Notes: a model not told the origin generated them from the sequence alone. A stretch of DNA of 64,000 bases from an uncultured Collinsella sp. (GCA_937950325.1 CALFDJ010000060.1:1-64000), one strand, 5' to 3'. Counted from the stretch's first letter, positions 16,563 to 25,443 are shown. A program made the numbers and translations.

Positions 16563-16578
16563 CTCCTTGTACAAGGAG
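16563..16578 (+). promoter_or_regulatory. Palindrome that buries the ribosome site of the LevR-type gene
   Basis: CTCCTTGTACAAGGAG is a perfect 16-bp palindrome whose right half is the Shine-Dalgarno sequence (AAGGAGG) for the ATG at 16589. As DNA it could be an operator just after a TATACT-like -10. As RNA it would pair the ribosome site with upstream CUCCUU and reduce translation. Confidence 0.5.
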
Positions 16579-16588
16579 GTAAGAAGTC

Positions 16589-19330
16589 ATGGACAAGACC
16601 GCACAGGACAGCTTGGCAAAGAAGCCCGCCGACATGAGGGACAGGATTCTCGAGCATCTCGAGGCCCTCACCTCTGCCGTCTCGCTCGACGACCTTGCCC
16701 GTCTGTCCACCTCCGACATCGCCGAGACGCTCATCATCTCCAGGAGTCTGGCGAACCAGTACCTCAACGACCTTGTTCGCGCCGGCCTTGTGGTTAAGGT
16801 GGCGGGCAGGCCTGTCCGTTATTTTCATCGCCGCGCGTTCCAGAAGCGTTTTCAGGTAAAGCTCTCTGCAAGCGAGTACGCCTCGCTCGCCGACCTCATC
16901 CAGGCGACGGGAATCGCCGATCACCGTGACTTCGCGCGTGCCGTGGGCTTTGACCTGAGCCTCAGCTCCGTTGTCGAGCAGTGCAAGGCTGCGGTTCAGT
17001 ACCCTCCGTTCGGCCTGCCCATCCTCTTGAGCGGCGGCGTGGGTGTCGGCAAGTCTTTCCTTTCTCGTCTTGTGTACGAGTACGGCAAGAACCAGGGCTT
17101 GCTGTCCCGCGACTCCTCCTATTTGCGCATCGACTGCACCGGGGTCCCGGACGCCGCCTCGTTCAATGGACTTCTTGACGAGTCGATCGCGAAATCGCGC
17201 GGGGGCGTGGTCTTTGTCAACGGCATCGAGGCACTTTCTCCCTCTGCGATGGAACACTGCCTTGCGACGGCCCTCGGGCTCGATGCCTCCCAGGATGCGC
17301 CGCGCGCTCGCCTCGTTCTTTCGACGACGCTTTCCGCCGATGATCTGAAGGTTTCCTCGGCCTACAGCAAAATGCCCATCTGTGCCCGCGTCCCCTCACT
17401 CAAGGAGCGGACCCCCGAGGAGCGCGAGGATCTCATCTTGAGCTTCCTGCGCAGCGAGGGGTGCCGAATCGGTTCTGATGTGAAGATCAGCCGCGGCGCA
17501 TACCGTTGTCTCGTGAACGCGGACTTTTCCGATAACATCGCCGGCTTGCGCGCCTGCGTGACGAACTGCTGCGCCAAAGCGTTCCTCAATCGCGAGGGCG
17601 ACTACGTCGTCGTTCGCCCGTATCTTCTTCCCAGCGGGCTTCTCTCCTCCGCGCAGATCGATCAACAGCCCGACGATGGCGTTCTGATTGACGCGTCTCT
17701 GGATGCCGCCGAGAGCACAGGGCCGGTCGAGCAGGCGCTCGATGCCCTGTGCTCTCTTGATGAGCGATTCTGCGCCGGGGAGCTCTCTGTCTCCGAGCTT
17801 GTCTCGCAAGCTGTCTCCGCTGTGCGCGGCGTTGAGGATCACTTGATCTTCGACCACGGCGTCGCCTCCTCGAGGTCGCGCGCCTTCGAGCGCGTCGTGG
17901 GCGCGGTCCTTGCCGACGCAGGCTCTTCTTATGGCATCGAGCTTTCGAGGAAGGTCGCTTTTCTACTGGCCCAGGAGATTTGCCTGCAGTTGTGGCCGGG
18001 TATCGGCCTGGCTAGGCGAAAGTCTGCCTGTGCGGAGCAAATCTCCCATCTCCTTGGTGCCGTGACCTCCGAATTGCCGTTTGCCTCGAGTGTCTCCGAT
18101 CAGGTCGCCGCAGACGTGGAAGGGGCGCTGGGAATCTCGCTCGATCACTTCACGAAGACGCTTCTGACGCTGTGCGTCGCATCGGAGTCTCGCGATGCGA
18201 AGGCCCTTCGGACGCTCTGCGTCATCTTGTCCCACGGCTACTCAACGGCGACGAGCATCGCCGACGCGGCGAACCGTATGCTCGGCATGCATGTGTACGA
18301 GGCTGTCGACATGCCCTACGACCAGCAGCTGAAGGACATCGTCGGTCCGCTCCAGCGCCTCGTCGACCGCCATTCCTACTGCACCGGGGTCGTGTTCCTC
18401 GTCGACATGGGCTCCTTGGAGGAGGCCTATAAGGCCCTCGAGAACGTTACCGACTCCACTATCGGCGTGGTGAACAACGTCTCTACCGGTCTTGCGCTCG
18501 AGATCGGGGTCGGGCTGCTCGGCGGCAAGTCCATCGCCGAGGTTCTTGGCGATGCGACCGCCGCGTGCGTGACGCACTGCAAGGTGATCGAGCGCGTCAA
18601 CCGTGAGGACGCCATCGTCTTCTGCTCCGAGTCCGGGGTCGACGCCGCGGAGAGGATACGCCAGCTCGTCTCGCAGAGCCTCCCGCGCACCATAGGCGCG
18701 CGCCTGCTCACGAGGCCCTTCAAGCAGCTCGTCGCGAACGGGTCGAACGACGCCGTTTTCTCCGAGCACCGCGTCTGCGCCGTCATCGGCACGGGAGACC
18801 CCGGGGTCGCCTCCGTCCCCTTCGTCGCCCTCGAGGACATCATGTCGACGGCGTCCGCCTCTAAGGTTGATGCCGTGTTCGGCAGGTGGCTTGACGCTTC
18901 CGAGCTCTCTTCTTTCCACGAGAAGCTGCTCTCGAACATGACGCTGCAGAACGTCATCCGCTCCATCACCATCCTCGACCCGGAGCGGCTATTCCACGAG
19001 ATCGAGAGCGCCGTGCACGAGCTTCAGCGCAGGACAGGCGAGAAGATCGGCAGCAACGCCATCATTGGGCTCTACGTCCACCTCTGCTGTCTCGTCGAGC
19101 GCCTTGTTACCAGAAACCCCATTGAGACCTACGTTGGCCAGGACCGCTTCGAGGAGGAACGCGCCGATTTCATCGAGTCCTTCAGGCAGAGCTTCTCGAG
19201 CATCTCGACGCGCTATCGCGTAGAGGTTCCCGTAAGCGAGATCGCATATGTCTTCGACTACATAAGCGTGAGCGCCGCCCCGGCGCGAGAAGAGCGCCTC
19301 GGCTCCTCGGACCTCCTGCTCGACGAGTGA
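16589..19330 (+). CDS. LevR/ManR-type PTS transcription regulator with degenerate AAA+ domain
   Basis: A 913-residue regulator for the adjacent mannose-family PTS. Order of parts: winged HTH (about 15-85), AAA+ domain (about 120-340), PRD (about 380-520), an EIIA-Man-like domain (about 540-670, with His549 in LSHGYSTATS) and a second PRD at the C-terminus. In this family HPr and EIIB phosphorylate the PRDs to set activity. Walker A is intact (GGVGVGKS, 149-156), but the Walker B position reads VVFVNGIEAL instead of the expected hydrophobic-Asp-Glu, and I find no GAFTGA loop. Sigma-54 activation is therefore doubtful. It is the first gene before the PTS genes, same strand, 123 bp upstream of IIB. 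Confidence 0.85.
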   Translation: MDKTAQDSLAKKPADMRDRILEHLEALTSAVSLDDLARLSTSDIAETLIISRSLANQYLNDLVRAGLVVKVAGRPVRYFHRRAFQKRFQVKLSASEYASLADLIQATGIADHRDFARAVGFDLSLSSVVEQCKAAVQYPPFGLPILLSGGVGVGKSFLSRLVYEYGKNQGLLSRDSSYLRIDCTGVPDAASFNGLLDESIAKSRGGVVFVNGIEALSPSAMEHCLATALGLDASQDAPRARLVLSTTLSADDLKVSSAYSKMPICARVPSLKERTPEEREDLILSFLRSEGCRIGSDVKISRGAYRCLVNADFSDNIAGLRACVTNCCAKAFLNREGDYVVVRPYLLPSGLLSSAQIDQQPDDGVLIDASLDAAESTGPVEQALDALCSLDERFCAGELSVSELVSQAVSAVRGVEDHLIFDHGVASSRSRAFERVVGAVLADAGSSYGIELSRKVAFLLAQEICLQLWPGIGLARRKSACAEQISHLLGAVTSELPFASSVSDQVAADVEGALGISLDHFTKTLLTLCVASESRDAKALRTLCVILSHGYSTATSIADAANRMLGMHVYEAVDMPYDQQLKDIVGPLQRLVDRHSYCTGVVFLVDMGSLEEAYKALENVTDSTIGVVNNVSTGLALEIGVGLLGGKSIAEVLGDATAACVTHCKVIERVNREDAIVFCSESGVDAAERIRQLVSQSLPRTIGARLLTRPFKQLVANGSNDAVFSEHRVCAVIGTGDPGVASVPFVALEDIMSTASASKVDAVFGRWLDASELSSFHEKLLSNMTLQNVIRSITILDPERLFHEIESAVHELQRRTGEKIGSNAIIGLYVHLCCLVERLVTRNPIETYVGQDRFEEERADFIESFRQSFSSISTRYRVEVPVSEIAYVFDYISVSAAPAREERLGSSDLLLDE

Positions 19331-19453
19331 CCTTCCCCGCGCCGCCGCAAGCCGACCGCGCGTCCTCAATAATCCGATAACCCCTTGCCCGGCGCGAATC
19401 CGGATAGCGCCGAGGCAGTACCGAACGTAAAACTTCATTTGATAGGAGCAAAC

Positions 19454-19927
19454 ATGAGTGTTGTTATGGCACGAATCGACAATCGCCTGCTTCACGGCAT
19501 CATCGTGACGCAGTGGGCCCCGGTGTCGGGCGCGACCCGAGTCATGGTCATCGACGACAAGGTCGCCGGCGACGAGGTCCTGAAGTCCACCATGAGGATG
19601 GCGCGCCCCGCGGGCATGGCCGTCTCGATCATCTCCGAGCAGACCGCGCTCAAGAACTTCGCGGCGGGCAAGTACGACCGCGAGAAGGTCTTTGTCATCG
19701 CCAAGGAGCCCGAGACGATCCTTCACCTGGTCGAGTCGGGCATCGAGCTCCCGTCGCTGATCGTCGGCGGCTCGCTCGTCAAGGAGGGCGGCGTCCAGCT
19801 CACCCAGCGCGCCTATGCCTCCGCCGAGAACGTCCAGAGCTACAAGGCGCTCATCGCCCGCGGCGTCAAGGTGACGGCACAGTTCGTGCCCGCCGACAAG
19901 CCCGTCTCCGTCGCCGACCTCATCTAA
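19454..19927 (+). CDS. PTS mannose/fructose/sorbose family IIB component
   Basis: A 157-residue cytoplasmic phosphocarrier. RIDNRLLHGIIVTQW contains the phosphorylated His14 that is the signature of EIIB-Man. It passes phosphate from IIA to the sugar bound by IIC/IID and may also phosphorylate the regulator. Start ATG at 19454 follows GATAGGAGC; the frame is open upstream without a site. It opens the structural operon, with IIC 9 bp downstream. Confidence 0.95.
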   Translation: MSVVMARIDNRLLHGIIVTQWAPVSGATRVMVIDDKVAGDEVLKSTMRMARPAGMAVSIISEQTALKNFAAGKYDREKVFVIAKEPETILHLVESGIELPSLIVGGSLVKEGGVQLTQRAYASAENVQSYKALIARGVKVTAQFVPADKPVSVADLI

Positions 19928-19936
19928 GGAGGGATC

Positions 19937-20722
19937 ATGGTCAACTTCACTATCCTGCAGGTCGTCCTTTTGACCCTGCTGGCCTTCATCAAGCACGTGG
20001 ACTACTACGGCATCCCGATGATCTTCGTCAACTATGCCGTCTTCTGGGGCCTTATCACCGGCGTCGTCATGGGCGACTGGCAGACCGGCCTCGTCATCGG
20101 CGGCACCATCCAGCTCATGCAGCTCGGCGTCGCGGGCTTCGGCGGCTCGTCGATTCCCGACTACGGCACGATGGCCATCATCGCCACCGCCTACGGCGTG
20201 ACCCTGGGCGCGGACACGGGCCTCGCCATCGGCCTGCCGGTCGGCATGCTCGGCATCCAGCTCGACGTCATCGTCAAGATCCTCAACGGCTTCGTCGTCG
20301 AGAAGTCCCAGAAGTTCTGCAACGAGGGTAAGTTCAATCAGATGAACGCCATCCTGTGGGTCTGCCCCGCGCTCTTCGGCCTGTGCGCCGCCCTGCCCGT
20401 CTTTGTCTCCGTGACGCTCGGCCAGCCCGCCGTCAACTGGCTCCTCGAGGTCATGCCTCAGTGGTTCCTCTCCGGCCTCACCCTCGCCGGCAAGATGCTC
20501 CCGGCCATCGGTATCGCCATGCTGCTCCGCTACATGCCCACCGGCAAGTACTTCCAGTACCTGCTCGTCGGCTTCTTCCTCTCGGCCTTCCTGAACGTGC
20601 CCATCATCGGCGCCGCCATCGTCGGCGTTGCCCTCGCGATCGCGTTCTACCAGCGTGCCGAGAGGGACACCGAGCTCGCCGCTCACGCTTCCGCAGACGC
20701 CTTCATCGGAGAGGATGAGTAA
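19937..20722 (+). CDS. PTS mannose family IIC component (membrane channel)
   Basis: A 261-residue protein with about seven to eight hydrophobic helices, starting MVNFTILQVVLLTLLAFIK. GGTIQLMQLGVAGFGGSS near 55-75 is the conserved EIIC-Man segment. With IID it forms the sugar-translocating membrane complex. Ribosome site TAAGGAGGGATC. It is separated from IID by two bases. Confidence 0.95.
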   Translation: MVNFTILQVVLLTLLAFIKHVDYYGIPMIFVNYAVFWGLITGVVMGDWQTGLVIGGTIQLMQLGVAGFGGSSIPDYGTMAIIATAYGVTLGADTGLAIGLPVGMLGIQLDVIVKILNGFVVEKSQKFCNEGKFNQMNAILWVCPALFGLCAALPVFVSVTLGQPAVNWLLEVMPQWFLSGLTLAGKMLPAIGIAMLLRYMPTGKYFQYLLVGFFLSAFLNVPIIGAAIVGVALAIAFYQRAERDTELAAHASADAFIGEDE

Positions 20723-20724
20723 CC

Positions 20725-21558
20725 ATGGAAAACGAGAACATCACCGCCGTCGCCGAGGGCAAGCCCTCCGGCTACAAGGTCACCAAGAAGGATCTGCGCA
20801 ACGCGAACTGGCGCTGGCTCATGAGCGTGTGCACCTTCAACTACCAGACCCAGCAGGGCGCCTCAGTCGCCTACGCCCTCTCGCCGGTCCTGAGGAAGAT
20901 CTACACGAACGACGAGGACTATAAGCAAGCGCTCAACAACCACTTCCGCTACTACAATACCCAGCCTTGGCTCGCCGCCATCATCCTTGGCGCCTGCGTG
21001 GCCATGGAGGAACGCGACGGCCTAGCGGCGGCGGACGCCGTCCAAGACCTGAAGATCGGCACCATGGGACCGCTCGCCGGCGTCGGCGACTCCCTGCTCA
21101 TGACCATGATCCCGACCATCATGGGCTCCATCGCTGCCTACATGGCCATCGAGGGCAACCCCGTGGGAGCCGGCATCTGGTTCGCGCTCATCCTGGCCAT
21201 CTTCTGGGTCCGCATGCACGCCCTCGAGTTCGGCTACAAGCAGGGCGTGAAGCTCGTCACCGACTTCAGCGAGAAGCTTCCCAACCTCACTGCCGCCGCC
21301 TCCGTGCTCGGCCTCACCGTGGTCGGCTGCCTCATCGCCTCGGTCATCGGCGTCACCTGCCCGATTAGCTTCAGCTTCGGCGACGTTTCGATGGAGATTC
21401 AGCCGCTGCTCGACAAGATCCTGCCTGCCATGATCCCCGCCGCCATCACGGGAAGCGCGTATTACCTTCTTACCAAGAAGAACGCGAGCATGACGGCCCT
21501 CATCCTCGTGGTGATCGTCCTCGCGATGGTCGCCTCCGCCGCCGGCATCCTCGCCTAG
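20725..21558 (+). CDS. PTS mannose family IID component
   Basis: The 277-residue partner of IIC. Family landmarks: WRWLMSVCTFNYQTQQG (about 30-46), LGACVAMEE and the loop IGTMGPLAGVGDSL (about 110-125). C-terminal hydrophobic helices anchor it. It starts two bases after the IIC stop (TAACCATGG), so translation is coupled. Confidence 0.95.
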   Translation: MENENITAVAEGKPSGYKVTKKDLRNANWRWLMSVCTFNYQTQQGASVAYALSPVLRKIYTNDEDYKQALNNHFRYYNTQPWLAAIILGACVAMEERDGLAAADAVQDLKIGTMGPLAGVGDSLLMTMIPTIMGSIAAYMAIEGNPVGAGIWFALILAIFWVRMHALEFGYKQGVKLVTDFSEKLPNLTAAASVLGLTVVGCLIASVIGVTCPISFSFGDVSMEIQPLLDKILPAMIPAAITGSAYYLLTKKNASMTALILVVIVLAMVASAAGILA

Positions 21559-21584
21559 CTTCGACCCAAGAGATTGGTGAATCA

Positions 21585-21983
21585 ATGAGAAAGATAGTTG
21601 TGGCGAGCCATTCCCTTCTCGCCCAGGGCTTCAAGGACACCCTCGAGTTCCTTACGGGTAAGAGCGACGCCGTCAACGCCGTGTGCGCCTACGTGAACGA
21701 CAACGGCGAGGGGCTCGACGCGGCGGTCGAGGCTGCGCTTTCGGGCACTGACGAGGTCGTCGTCCTTACCGACGCGCTCGGCGGCAGCGTGAACCAGCGC
21801 TTCTCCCGCTTCGCCTCCGACCGGATCCACGTGATCGCGGGTGTCAACCTCCCGCTCGCCATGACGGTCGCGCTCGCGCGCCCCGACGAGAAACTCGACT
21901 TCGACGCCCTCGTCGACGAGGCGCGCCAGCAGATCGTCTACGTGAACGGTGCCAGTTCCGCCGAGTGCGAAGACGACGAATAG
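21585..21983 (+). CDS. PTS mannose family IIA component
   Basis: A 132-residue EIIA-Man domain protein that takes phosphate from HPr. His9 in VVASHSLLAQGF is the acceptor. The DALGGSVNQR segment near 62-71 corresponds to the conserved GGTP/GGS loop. Its position after IID rather than fused to IIB follows the four-gene layout of many actinobacterial and clostridial systems. Ribosome site is a weak AGATTGGTGA. Confidence 0.92.
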   Translation: MRKIVVASHSLLAQGFKDTLEFLTGKSDAVNAVCAYVNDNGEGLDAAVEAALSGTDEVVVLTDALGGSVNQRFSRFASDRIHVIAGVNLPLAMTVALARPDEKLDFDALVDEARQQIVYVNGASSAECEDDE

Positions 21984-21995
21984 AGGAGGTCGACG

Positions 21996-23120
21996 ATGAG
22001 AGAGTTCCTTAAGGATGTGTGGATGCACGGCGGTGAGGAAAGCCGCGCCATCACCCCCGAGAACATCACGGGCGAGAAGGGCCGTGCCGCCATGTCGGCC
22101 AGCCACCTCGGCGTCGGCCGCAAGGGCTCGTGCTGCGTGCCCCTTGAGTCCGGCGAGACCATCACGCTCGCGGACATCGAGGGCCCCGGCATCATCCGCC
22201 ACATCTGGATGACCGTCCCCGACAAGACCGCCGCCGGCAGCTTCGTCATGCGCGACCTCGTGCTGCGCTTCTACTGGGACGACGAGGAGACCCCCTCGGT
22301 CGAGTGCCCTGTCGGCGACTTCTTCTGCAACGGCTTCGGTGAGCGCGCCATCGTCAACTCGATGCCCATCTGCGTGAACCCGACGGGCGGCATGAACTGC
22401 TACTTCGAGATGCCTTTCAGGAAGCACGCCAAGGTCACGCTTACGAGCGAGCACCCCGGGTTCATTAAGTACATCTTCTACACGTTCAACTACGCGCTCA
22501 CCGACGTGCCGGACGACGCCATGTACTTCCACGCCCGCTTTAACCGCGAGCGCAGCACTCGCAGGGGCGTCGACTACACCGTGCTCGACGGCGTGCGCGG
22601 CAAGGGCTACTACGTCGGCACCTACATGGCCCTGTGCGCCCTGGAGCGCTATTGGTGGGGCGAGGGCGAGATGAAGTTCTTCCTCGACGGCGACGAGGAG
22701 TTCCCCACGGTCACCTCGACGGGAGCCGAGGACTACTTCGGCGGTGCCTGGGCCTTCCTCGACAGGCCGCCCCACGCGCTGCCCGAGGCGCAGTGCTTCA
22801 ACACGCTGTTCGCCGGCTACCCGTACCGCTCGACGCGCGACGCCACGCGCGACCGCTTCAGCGCGGGCAAGCCGAACCCGAACCCGATGCTCGCGACCAA
22901 CGACGACGCGCTGCCCAGGCACGGCCTCTACAGGTGGCACCTTCCCGACCCGATCTCGTTCAAGGAGGACCTGCGCGTGACGTTCCAGGACCTCGGCAAC
23001 GACGACATCAAGCTCTACGAGCGCGAGGACGACATCTCCACCGTCGCCTACTGGTACCAAAGAGAGCCGCACGCCGTGCTCGCCCCGTTTGCCGCAAGGC
23101 AGGACCGCGTGCCCAGGTAG
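21996..23120 (+). CDS. GH172 (DUF2961) glycoside hydrolase
   Basis: A 374-residue cytoplasmic protein of the DUF2961 family, now glycoside hydrolase family 172, whose characterised members act on alpha-D-fructofuranosides including difructose anhydride, or on arabinofuranosides. Visible family segments: GIIRHIWMT (65-73), GDFFCNGFG (107-115), WWGEGEMKFFLDGDEE (220-235) and STGAEDYFGGAWAF (241-254). The catalytic glutamates lie in the last two. No signal peptide, so it acts on internalised, perhaps phosphorylated, sugar. The gene begins 12 bp after PTS IIA, with AGAGGAGG as ribosome site, and clearly belongs to the operon. Confidence 0.88.
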   Translation: MREFLKDVWMHGGEESRAITPENITGEKGRAAMSASHLGVGRKGSCCVPLESGETITLADIEGPGIIRHIWMTVPDKTAAGSFVMRDLVLRFYWDDEETPSVECPVGDFFCNGFGERAIVNSMPICVNPTGGMNCYFEMPFRKHAKVTLTSEHPGFIKYIFYTFNYALTDVPDDAMYFHARFNRERSTRRGVDYTVLDGVRGKGYYVGTYMALCALERYWWGEGEMKFFLDGDEEFPTVTSTGAEDYFGGAWAFLDRPPHALPEAQCFNTLFAGYPYRSTRDATRDRFSAGKPNPNPMLATNDDALPRHGLYRWHLPDPISFKEDLRVTFQDLGNDDIKLYEREDDISTVAYWYQREPHAVLAPFAARQDRVPR

Positions 23121-23147
23121 GGTCGCCTCGAAACAAGCCAACGTTAT

Positions 23148-23186
23148 GGGCGCCCGCGGTTGACCATGACTGCGGGCGTCCCTTTG
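23148..23186 (+). terminator. Intra-operon hairpin between GH172 and the sugar kinase
   Basis: GGGCGCCCGC (23148-23157) pairs with GCGGGCGTCCC (23172-23182, one bulge), then TTTG. It may attenuate transcription into the kinase gene or protect the upstream mRNA 3' end. Confidence 0.5.
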
Positions 23187-23199
23187 TAAGGAGGATCAC

Positions 23200-24084
23200 A
23201 TGAGCGAAAAGCAAATGAGGCTCGGCGCCCTCGAGGCCGGCGGGACCAAGATGGTCTGTGCCGTGGTGTCCGGCGACGGCGAGGTCCTCGACCGTATGGA
23301 GACCCCGACGCTTACGCCCGCCGAGACCGTCCCGCAGATGATCGAGTGGTTCACCGTCCGTGATGTGGACGCGTTGGGTATCGGCGCCTTCGGCCCGACC
23401 TGCGTCGACCCCAACGACGAGCGCTACGGCTCCATCCTCCAGACGCCCAAGCTCGCGTGGCGAGGCCATGGTCTTCGCGCCGCGTTCGCCGACGCCCTCG
23501 GGATTCCGGTGGCCTACGACACGGACGTGAACGTTGCCTGCCTCGGCGAAGTGGTCTTCGGCTGCTGCAAGGGGCTCGAGGACGCCGTCTACGTGACCAT
23601 CGGCACCGGCGTGGGCGCAGGCGTCATGTGCGCGGGCAGGCTCCTTCACGGCATGCTGCACCCCGAGGCCGGCCACATGCTGGTAAGGACCCGTCCCACC
23701 GAGGAGGGACGCTGCGTCTGCCCGAGCCACGCGAGCTGTCTCGAGGGCCTCGCCTCCGGCCCCGCCATTGCCGCGCGCTGGGGAAAGCCCGCGGCCGAGC
23801 TCGCGGACAACGATGAGGTGTGGGCGCTCGAGGGGGATTATCTGGGGCAGATGTGCGCGAACCTCGTGCTCATGTACTCGCCTCGCCGCATCGTCCTCGG
23901 CGGCGGCGTGATGCACCAGGAGCAGCTCTACGGCATCGTCCGCAAGAAAACCCTCGAATATCTGGGTGGCTACATCCAGACCGCCGAGCTTAAGGACATG
24001 GAGCGCTACATCTGCGCCCCGGGCTGCGGCGGCGACCAAGGAATCCTCGGCGCGGCCGAGCTGGCAAGCAGGGCGCTCGCGTAA
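23200..24084 (+). CDS. ROK-family sugar kinase, probably fructokinase
   Basis: A 294-residue ROK kinase. ALEAGGTKMVCAVV (9-22) is the ATP loop in the form typical of ScrK-type fructokinases, which use EAGGTK. GIGAFGP follows near 62. The structural zinc site is CVCPSHASCLEG. Fructokinases of this type convert free fructose to fructose-6-phosphate. As the last gene of the PTS-GH172 operon it would capture the unphosphorylated hexose released by the hydrolase. Ribosome site TAAGGAGGATCAC. Confidence 0.87.
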   Translation: MSEKQMRLGALEAGGTKMVCAVVSGDGEVLDRMETPTLTPAETVPQMIEWFTVRDVDALGIGAFGPTCVDPNDERYGSILQTPKLAWRGHGLRAAFADALGIPVAYDTDVNVACLGEVVFGCCKGLEDAVYVTIGTGVGAGVMCAGRLLHGMLHPEAGHMLVRTRPTEEGRCVCPSHASCLEGLASGPAIAARWGKPAAELADNDEVWALEGDYLGQMCANLVLMYSPRRIVLGGGVMHQEQLYGIVRKKTLEYLGGYIQTAELKDMERYICAPGCGGDQGILGAAELASRALA

Positions 24085-24116
24085 CTTGCGCTCTCTCCGC
24101 CATACAACGCGTTAAG

Positions 24117-24166
24117 AAAAGACGAGCGCTTCTTGCCAATTGGGCGGCAAGAAGCGCTCGTCTTTT
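24117..24166 (+). terminator. Strong terminator closing the PTS-GH172-kinase operon
   Basis: A perfect 21-bp stem (24117-24137 with 24146-24166) begins AAAAGACGAGCGCTTC. It has A- and T-tracts on both sides and can serve both the operon and the convergent methyltransferase gene. Confidence 0.92.
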
Positions 24167-24179
24167 GCATTTTTGTCTC

Positions 24180-25010
24180 TCAAAATCTTATTTTCACGAT
24201 TTGCATTTTCATCCCGTTGTCACCGACCCTTGCGAGAAACCGGAAAAAGCCGCTGACAGAAGGGTCTCTCAAATCGTTATAACCCAGCATATAGCCGCGA
24301 CTTGTGACCTGCAGACGGCTGTCCCACGTGCCGATTTCCTTGGCGGCATCCGAAACCGCAAAATATGCCCCCACATCCTTGATTTTTGCAGTCTTAAGCC
24401 ATGTTTTTGCGATCATCTTTACTGCTGTCCGATTGGCAGCATCAAAGACCAGCACACCGCCGGGGAAAGCGTCCGCCATCTCCCGCACCAGTTCCCGGAC
24501 CTGCTGGGTCAGAAAGTAATAGAACACCCCGGAGGCAAAGAACACCGCCCCGCCGGAGGCATCGATTTTGCTAAACCATGTGGTGTCTTTCAGGTCGCAG
24601 GGGATATTTTGTTCTCGATCCCCGGCGGGCAGTAGCTGCTGTCGCAAGGCAATCACATCCGGGAAGTCCAGATTGTAAATCTTGCATCTACCGTTGTCGC
24701 AGGTTCTGCCGGTGTTGTCCAGTCCGCAGCCCAGATTGACCACCGCCGCATTGGGGTGGCCTTTCAGGTAATCCTGTACCTCGAAAGCAAGATCACCCTG
24801 CCGCATGGACACCTCCAGCGCACCAAAACGCTGCATCAGGCTGCGGGAGCTTTTCGCTGCCTCTGAAAAGTCGTAGTCGATTTGGTCGAGCAGACGAACC
24901 GCTGTTTCATCCCTATAAAGGTTCGGGTACAGCTCCGTACACAGCTTCCGGGAATACAGCGGGAGGATCAGCGTCTCCTGAACGGTGTTTTTCTCAATTT
25001 TACATTTCAT
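24180..25010 (-). CDS. LCM-type SAM-dependent methyltransferase
   Basis: A 276-residue class I methyltransferase of the leucine-carboxyl-methyltransferase-like family. The N-terminal VQETLILPLYSRKL and the block LYRDETAVRLLDQIDYDFS are family landmarks, and VVNLGCGLD (about 90-98) is the SAM loop. Such bacterial proteins methylate small molecules; the substrate is unknown. I start at the ATG at 25010 after GAGGAAG; the longer frame is not supported. The codon use is less GC-rich than the flanking operon and looks Firmicute-like, consistent with transfer together with the two neighbouring methyltransferase genes. Confidence 0.82.
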   Translation of the reverse strand: MKCKIEKNTVQETLILPLYSRKLCTELYPNLYRDETAVRLLDQIDYDFSEAAKSSRSLMQRFGALEVSMRQGDLAFEVQDYLKGHPNAAVVNLGCGLDNTGRTCDNGRCKIYNLDFPDVIALRQQLLPAGDREQNIPCDLKDTTWFSKIDASGGAVFFASGVFYYFLTQQVRELVREMADAFPGGVLVFDAANRTAVKMIAKTWLKTAKIKDVGAYFAVSDAAKEIGTWDSRLQVTSRGYMLGYNDLRDPSVSGFFRFLARVGDNGMKMQIVKIRF

Positions 25011-25077
25011 AGGTTTCTTCCTCAGTGAATAAAAACTGTCATAATTGCCGCCAGCACAGCCGCTATGACCGTCATGC

Positions 25078-25443
25078 CTATCGCCATGTGCAGGATGGAT
25101 GCAAAAATGCCCGCATGGCGTCCTCAAACGCCATATCCGCCGCGCTGCCTTGCAGAACGGCGCAACGCCCCTCCTGAATCGCAATTCGGTTGAGCTTTCT
25201 AGTCTTCTCCACGCTGACGGGCGAATAGTCGATGCCCTTGACGACGCCATGCGGGCATTTTTCCAGCAGCCGTTTTATGTTCGCCCCGCCGCCGCAGCCG
25301 CAATCTAGCACCTTGGCGTTTGGCGCAAGTCGTAGAAATCGAAGTCCCCACCGCGCCACAGGGCCGTGGCCCAGATTCATCATTGCAACCATAAGTTTTC
25401 CGCCGAGGCCCACGGGCTTGCGGGTGTTTTCAAAGAACGACAT
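25078..25443 (-). pseudogene. Truncated class I SAM methyltransferase
   Basis: From ATG 25443 (MSFFENTRKPVGLGG) the frame gives a normal methyltransferase start with the SAM loop VLDCGCGGGANIKRLL and the acidic end of strand 2 (GIDYSP). It stops being methyltransferase-like after AADMAFED, about half the expected length, and ends 13 codons later. The continuation in another frame encodes a hydrophobic tail (HMAIGMTVIAAVLAAIMT) from a different, membrane protein. A deletion therefore joined two genes. A 20-bp inverted repeat (25105-25124 and 25241-25260) brackets the damaged half. The start overlaps the end of the upstream methyltransferase gene by 14 bp. Confidence 0.75.

Noticed and set aside
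19331..19453. Sigma-54 (-12/-24) promoter before the PTS genes
   Set aside because: I looked for TGGCAC-N5-TTGC because a LevR-type gene precedes the operon, and found no adequate match.
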